Both the position numbers and the translations under genes were made by a program. A stretch of DNA of 64,000 nt from Burkholderia sp. H160 (lineage in GTDB: Bacteria > Pseudomonadota > Gammaproteobacteria > Burkholderiales > Burkholderiaceae). The notes beneath the pieces are model-generated. The model saw only the letters and a program-made list of their open reading frames with translations. It searched no databases and was not told the DNA's origin. The stretch is from the NCBI GenBank assembly GCA_000173575.1, contig ABYL01000001.1, positions 1 to 64,000 of the forward strand, in the 5' to 3' direction. Shown here piece by piece: positions 59,743-64,000 of the stretch; the stretch's first letter is position 1; every line of letters begins with the position of its first letter.

Positions 59743-60163
59743 GGTGAATTCCTCAGTGACTGTGGTTGAAAGAGAGATGCACGATCGCCCCTCTCTGCCT
59801 GAACAATATCGGCGTGAGCAGTCCCCAGCCCCCCGTTTCTTGCTGCAATACTCGAAGAACCGCCATGCGGCTTGCGGTGACTATGGTCACGATTTCATCG
59901 GTAGACGTTGCCCCCAAACTCCCTGTGGCGCTGTGCGGGGCCGATGAGTCTTCGGCGGAGGTCTCATGCCCCTGCGAAAGCGGACAGGCGGGCGGCCGCA
60001 TCCGGTCCGCCGGGCGGCGACGGGATGAGACGGGATGTCCGGGTAGACACTGGCGCTCAGATTTGAGGCGATAACGGTGTTATCACCGCCGTCAAAGGCG
60101 TTCTTCGCGAAGGCGCAACAAACCATCGCCCCGTCGCGCTGCGTCGCGTTTCAAGGCACAACG
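59743..60163. other. Region without a recognised gene
   Basis: About 420 bases between two minus-strand genes. It would hold the SnoaL promoter. Short frames on both strands show no family resemblance. Confidence 0.4.
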
Positions 60164-60940
60164 TCACAGCGCAAACAGCCGCCCAAGATGAGGCCCGCAA
60201 TCTCCCACGCCGGCGAGCCGCAACGCGTGCCACGCCATCGCGTAGTTGCTCGATATCACCGGCTTGCCGATCGCCGCCTCCAGCTCCGGAATCAACCCGG
60301 CGATGCGCAAGCTCGTGCACGATACGAAAATCGCGTCCACGTCACGATTGCGCGCAAGTCGCTCAACGCCAGTTCGCAATGACACCGCATCGATCCGGGC
60401 TACTTCGTTATCGTTCGCATGCTCGAACGACGCCATGCGCGTAATGGAGTGACCACGCGACTCGATATAGTCGCGCATGTATTCGTTGATCGAACGCACA
60501 TAGGGTGTGAGCAGGGCCGTACGTTGGACGCCTAGTGCCCGAAGCGCCGCCAGCGCCGCGGTGATCGGCGTAGTGCACGCGGCGTCCGCACGCGCTTCGC
60601 GAATCCGCGCGAACACCTTTTCCTCCCCAATCACCATCGACGCGGACGTGCAGCCAAACGCCACCACATCGATACGCTCGGCCGGACGGATCAGCGCGAC
60701 CGCCGGCGCAATACGGTCCTCCATTTCCGCTAGCCGTTCAGGCGTGATGTCCGCCGAGTTATACAGACGGCTTTCGTAGAACGCCACGCCGTCTTGCGTC
60801 AGCAAGCCCCGCCACTCATGCTCAATCGTATGATCGGTGGCGAGCACCACGAGCCCAATCGCGGCACGACGGCAGATGCCGTCGTCCAGCGTGAAATCGA
60901 GCCTCGTGTACACGTCGTCATGCTGTGCAATCGCACTCAT
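60164..60940 (-). CDS. Maleate isomerase / Asp-Glu racemase superfamily enzyme
   Basis: A 258-residue protein of the maleate cis-trans isomerase and arylmalonate decarboxylase group. The two active-site cysteines lie in VAFGCTSASMVIG (near 98) and FVSCTSLRIAG (near 205). LLTPYVRSINEYMRDYIESR near 143 matches the family. Cis-trans isomerisation, racemisation or decarboxylation of a dicarboxylate is plausible. It is divergent from a branched-chain amino-acid-type ABC system that may import its substrate. The 311-base gap 60941-61251 holds no gene but must contain both promoters. Confidence 0.85.
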   Translation of the reverse strand: MSAIAQHDDVYTRLDFTLDDGICRRAAIGLVVLATDHTIEHEWRGLLTQDGVAFYESRLYNSADITPERLAEMEDRIAPAVALIRPAERIDVVAFGCTSASMVIGEEKVFARIREARADAACTTPITAALAALRALGVQRTALLTPYVRSINEYMRDYIESRGHSITRMASFEHANDNEVARIDAVSLRTGVERLARNRDVDAIFVSCTSLRIAGLIPELEAAIGKPVISSNYAMAWHALRLAGVGDCGPHLGRLFAL

Positions 60941-61251
60941 TTCGGAGTCGTCCTGTCTTGTCGCGTTCGGGTTCGCGAGTCTCTGCCGTCGCTGCCTTTC
61001 AAAGGTAGAGGATTGACGGCGCCTTTGTGTAACGGTTTATACGCAAATACCCTATACCGTCCCAACGCACCCCGGCTCCTATCATGAAAGAAGCGCTTTA
61101 GTGTCAGCGCTCCGGTGAAGCCAGCAGTCACACAGTTGACCTGGTGGGTATGAATCAGGCGCAATCGCCCCATTTCCGTCCGCTTTCTGATGTCACCGGT
61201 ATACCCGTGTGGCGGATCATCCGATCCCTCTTTCAATAAGGAGTGGCTAAC

Positions 61252-62454
61252 ATGTTTGCTCAGACGATTGGCTGGTCCGGTGCAGGGCAGGGCTTGCGGC
61301 AAACGACTGTCGCCGGCATGGCGGCCGCCGTGACCCTGCTTGTCGGCATGGCTCCCGGTTCGGCGCTAAGCCAGGGCGCCACCATCAAGATCGGCGTGCC
61401 CGTCCCGCTGTCGGGCAGCAGTGCCAATGCCGGCACGGATATCGTCAATGGCGCGAAGCTCGCCGCCGCCAGAATCAACGCGGCCGGCGGCGTGCTCGGT
61501 AAGCAGATCGAACTGGTGCCCGAGGACGACGCCTGTGATGCACAGACCGCGGTGCAGGCGGCACAGAAGCTCGTCGATGCAGGCGTTGTCGCGGTAGCGG
61601 GCGGCTATTGCTCCGCCGCGGCGCTGCCAGAATCGACAACCTTTCATCGCGCCGGGATTCCCTACGTGCTGGATGCGTCGACCAATCCGCAACTGACCGA
61701 GATGGGGTACGACAACGTGTTCCGCACGATCGGCCGTGACGACCAGCAGGGCCCATTCGCGGCAAGCTTCATGAAAGACGTCCTGCACGCGAAGCACGTG
61801 GCGGTGATCGACGACAACACGACCTATTCCAAAGGCCTCGCCCAGAACACCGTGCAAGCGCTGAAGAAGGACGGTGTCGATGTCGTGTACGCGAATTCGA
61901 TCACGCCCGGACAGATGGACTATTCACCGACGCTCACACGGGTATCCTCATTGAAGCCTGACGTGATCTACTACACAGGCTATTTCTCCGAAGCCGGCCT
62001 GATCGTCAAGGAGGCACGGCAACTGGGTCTGAAAATGACCCTCATGGGCGGCGACGGCACCAATGACCCCACCCTGATGAAGACGGCCGGTGCCGCCGCC
62101 GACGGCATGATCATCACGACGGCACCGCTCGCGCAGTTCCTGAGCGGCGCGCACGCCTACGTCGATGACTATACGAAGGCTTACGGGCAAGGGCCGGGAC
62201 CGTACTCGGTTTATGAATACGATGCTGTCGGGGTCACGGCGAAAGCCATCGCGGACGCAAAATCGGCGCAGCCAGCCGCGATCACGGCCGCTCTGCACAA
62301 GATCTCGAACTACCCGGGCGCGACCGGAACGATTGACTTCACTCCGAAGGGGGACCGCAGCAAAGCCGTGTACATCACCATCATCGTGCACAACGACAAC
62401 TTCGAGCCCTACCAGAGGCAGGATGCGAGCGGACGCTGGGTGGCGATGAAGTAG
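61252..62454 (+). CDS. Branched-chain amino-acid-type ABC substrate-binding protein
   Basis: A 400-residue LivK/LivJ-type periplasmic binding protein. It has a long N-terminal signal region ending GSALSQG, then ATIKIGVPVPLSGSSANAGT and NGAKLAAARINAAGGVLGKQ near 65-85, and YDNVFRTIGRDDQQGPFAA near 160. The chain ends FEPYQRQDASGRWVAMK. AAGGAG eight bases ahead of ATG 61252 supports this start over GTG 61243. The ligand could be a branched-chain amino acid or an aromatic or dicarboxylic acid. Confidence 0.9.
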   Translation: MFAQTIGWSGAGQGLRQTTVAGMAAAVTLLVGMAPGSALSQGATIKIGVPVPLSGSSANAGTDIVNGAKLAAARINAAGGVLGKQIELVPEDDACDAQTAVQAAQKLVDAGVVAVAGGYCSAAALPESTTFHRAGIPYVLDASTNPQLTEMGYDNVFRTIGRDDQQGPFAASFMKDVLHAKHVAVIDDNTTYSKGLAQNTVQALKKDGVDVVYANSITPGQMDYSPTLTRVSSLKPDVIYYTGYFSEAGLIVKEARQLGLKMTLMGGDGTNDPTLMKTAGAAADGMIITTAPLAQFLSGAHAYVDDYTKAYGQGPGPYSVYEYDAVGVTAKAIADAKSAQPAAITAALHKISNYPGATGTIDFTPKGDRSKAVYITIIVHNDNFEPYQRQDASGRWVAMK

Positions 62455-62479
62455 GCGCTATTGCGCGCAACTCGCCGTC

Positions 62480-63379
62480 ATGAGCGACTTCTTCCAGTTC
62501 GTCGTCGAAGGGCTGACGACCGGCTCGTTCTACGCGCTCGTCGCCCTCGGCTACACGATGGTCTACGGAATCATCCGGCTGATCAACTTCGCTCATGGCG
62601 ACCTGTTCATGGTCGGCGCATTCATTGGCTGGACCGGTCTGATGATGCTTGCGTCCGCGCATCTGCCGCTCGCCCTGGCACTGCTGATCGCCCTTGTGGC
62701 CGCGATGACGGCCACAGGCGCGCTCGGCCTGCTGATCGAGCGGCTCGCGTATCAACCGTTGCTGCGCGCGCCGCGGCTGTCGATTCTGATCACGGCGCTG
62801 GGCGTCTCGCTGGCGCTGCAAAATGGAGTGCTGCTGATCTACGGTGCGGGCTTTCGCACCTATCCGCATGTGCTGAGCCAGGCGGGATTCGAACTCCACG
62901 GCGTGCAGATCACCTTCGCGCAGATCGGCATCATCGTGGCAAGCCTCGCCCTGATGCTGGCACTGTATTTCTTCGTTAACCACACTTTCCTTGGCACCGC
63001 GATGCGCGCGCTGGCAATCGATCAGGACGCCGCGCGTCTGATGGGCATCGACGTCGAACGCCTGATCCAGCTCACCTTTCTGCTCGGTTCGGTGCTGGCC
63101 GCCGTGGCGGGCTTCATGGAAGGGCTTTACTACACGCAGATCAATTTCTTCATGGGCTTCGTGCTAGGCCTGCGCGCCTTCACCGCCGCGGTGCTCGGCG
63201 GCATCGGCAACATCCCGGGCGCGATGGCGGGCGGCATCCTGATTGGCCTGCTCGAAGCCTTCGGCGCGGGCTATGTCTCTTCGCAATGGACCGACGTGTT
63301 CGTCTTCTGCGTGCTGATCGCTGTGCTCGTGATCAAGCCGACCGGGCTGTTCGGCGAACGCGTTGTCGAGAGAATGTAG
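62480..63379 (+). CDS. livH: Branched-chain amino-acid-type ABC permease
   Basis: A 299-residue LivH-like permease with eight predicted spans. FFQFVVEGLTTGSFYALVAL opens the chain, then GIIRLINFAHGDLFMVGAFI, the coupling-loop segment RALAIDQDAARLMGIDVERL near 175, and AAVLGGIGNIPGAMAGGILI near 233. It follows the binding protein by 25 bases. Confidence 0.92.
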   Translation: MSDFFQFVVEGLTTGSFYALVALGYTMVYGIIRLINFAHGDLFMVGAFIGWTGLMMLASAHLPLALALLIALVAAMTATGALGLLIERLAYQPLLRAPRLSILITALGVSLALQNGVLLIYGAGFRTYPHVLSQAGFELHGVQITFAQIGIIVASLALMLALYFFVNHTFLGTAMRALAIDQDAARLMGIDVERLIQLTFLLGSVLAAVAGFMEGLYYTQINFFMGFVLGLRAFTAAVLGGIGNIPGAMAGGILIGLLEAFGAGYVSSQWTDVFVFCVLIAVLVIKPTGLFGERVVERM

Positions 63380-63382
63380 TCC

Positions 63383-64000
63383 ATGAGCGCCAATCAGGCT
63401 TTCGCGCGTTGGGCCAGGTATGTCGGCGCTGCGCTGCTGGCCGCCGCCGTGGCGCTGCCCGCTGTCGCCAGCAACTATGTCGTCGATGTCGGCCTGACCA
63501 TCGTCACCTATTCGATCCTGGGTCTTGGGCTGAACATCGTGGTCGGTTATGCCGGACTGCTCGATCTGGGCTACGCAGCCTTCTTCGCGATCGGCGCGTA
63601 CACGACAGCGTTGCTGGAAACCCTGCTGCACTTCTCGTTCTGGGAAACGCTGCCGTTCAGTCTGACGTTCACCGCGGTATCGGGCATCGTCATCGGCTAT
63701 CCCACGCTGCGCCTGCGCAGCGACTATCTGGCGATCGTCACGCTGGGGTTCGGCGAGATTACGCGTATCGTCGCCACCAATCTCGACATCACGGGCGGCC
63801 CGAACGGCATCTTCGGCATCGCAAGCCCGAGCCTGTTCGGCTTCGAGATCAGTTCGCCGCAAGCGCTCTACGAACTGGGCATGGCGTTCCTTGTGCTGGT
63901 GCTCGTGTTCGCCGTCCGGCTCGGCCAGTCGCGGCTGGGCCGCGCCTGGACCAGCATCCGCGAGGACGAGGCAGCTGCCGAGGCCGTCGGCGTGCCGACG
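63383..64000 (+). CDS. livM: Branched-chain amino-acid-type ABC permease, partial at window end
   Basis: ATG 63383 opens a LivM-like permease that runs off the right edge with 206 codons visible. Landmarks are ILGLGLNIVVGYAGLLDLGY then AAFFAIGAYT near 48-77, and LRSDYLAIVTLGFGEITRIV near 111-130, NGIFGI and the coupling loop GRAWTSIREDEAAAEAVGV at the cut. It lies four bases from livH's stop. Confidence 0.92.
   Translation, partial: MSANQAFARWARYVGAALLAAAVALPAVASNYVVDVGLTIVTYSILGLGLNIVVGYAGLLDLGYAAFFAIGAYTTALLETLLHFSFWETLPFSLTFTAVSGIVIGYPTLRLRSDYLAIVTLGFGEITRIVATNLDITGGPNGIFGIASPSLFGFEISSPQALYELGMAFLVLVLVFAVRLGQSRLGRAWTSIREDEAAAEAVGVPT

Noticed and set aside
1-64000. CRISPR arrays, tRNA or rRNA genes, integrase attachment repeats
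   Set aside because: No regularly spaced repeats, no cloverleaf-like sequence and no duplicated att core were seen on reading the window; a covariance-model scan was not possible here.

Overview
The window reads as a chromosome or chromid segment of a Burkholderiaceae bacterium, most likely Paraburkholderia, Caballeronia or Burkholderia. The evidence is a Burkholderia-type porin, high-GC arabinoside and branched-chain amino-acid ABC systems, an antABC operon and many LysR/AraC/TetR-era paralogues. This assignment rests on protein character only; no 16S or housekeeping marker is present. No tRNA, rRNA or CRISPR array was seen.

Region 1 (1-25.77 kb) is a self-contained catabolic island for a CoA-activated, probably alicyclic or terpenoid-like acid whose identity I cannot read. 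It has an acyl-CoA ligase, three acyl-CoA dehydrogenases, a 4-hydroxyacyl-CoA-type kinase paired with an ACAD11-like dehydrogenase, two crotonases, four SDRs, an old-yellow-enzyme/FeS flavoprotein, a KstD-like FAD dehydrogenase, a thiolase, an SCP2-type thiolase with a DUF35 partner, and two carboxymuconolactone-decarboxylase paralogues. An MFS carrier and a porin supply uptake. No oxygenase is encoded. The genes sit in four or five transcription units. Five copies of a palindromic operator (TCGACCG-N6-CGGKCGW) overlap their promoters, and the terminal TetR gene is the likely repressor. The base and codon composition is visibly less GC-rich than the later blocks.

Region 2 (25.8-30.6 kb) is a graveyard: an IS5-type transposase tail, a second copy of the TetR regulator, and fragments of maleylacetoacetate isomerase, a dipeptide permease, a LuxR receptor and a cytochrome c, plus a DUF4410 lipoprotein gene lacking a clear start. 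Region 3 (30.6-37.4 kb) is a compact arabinoside operon: ABC importer, cytoplasmic GH51 arabinofuranosidase and FadR/GntR regulator. It is followed by an integrase remnant.

Region 4 (38.0-47.5 kb) is the most interesting part. It is a metal-stress module of the Caulobacter SigF-NrsF/bufferin type. An ECF sigma factor (sigF) and its membrane anti-sigma factor (nrsF) lie between two inverted bufferin loci that have decayed in complementary ways. The left locus keeps bufA1 and the DoxX gene but has lost most of bufB/bufC. The right locus keeps bufA1-bufB-bufC but has only a stub of the DoxX gene. A second, orphan nrsF has lost one of the two metal-sensing cysteines. Divergent from the right locus is an unusual fusion of two DoxX domains with a type-II NADH dehydrogenase. 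The same promoter element, TGTAACC-N16-CGAA, precedes both bufA1 copies, the fusion gene and sigF.

Region 5 (47.7-60.2 kb) holds a GNAT acetyltransferase, a catalytically altered DapF homologue, anthranilate 1,2-dioxygenase antABC with an AraC-type regulator, a broken dienelactone hydrolase, an LRAT-domain protein and a set of small oxidoreductase or unknown genes. Region 6 (60.2-64.0 kb) carries a maleate-isomerase-family enzyme divergent from a branched-chain amino-acid-type ABC transporter, whose second permease runs off the end.
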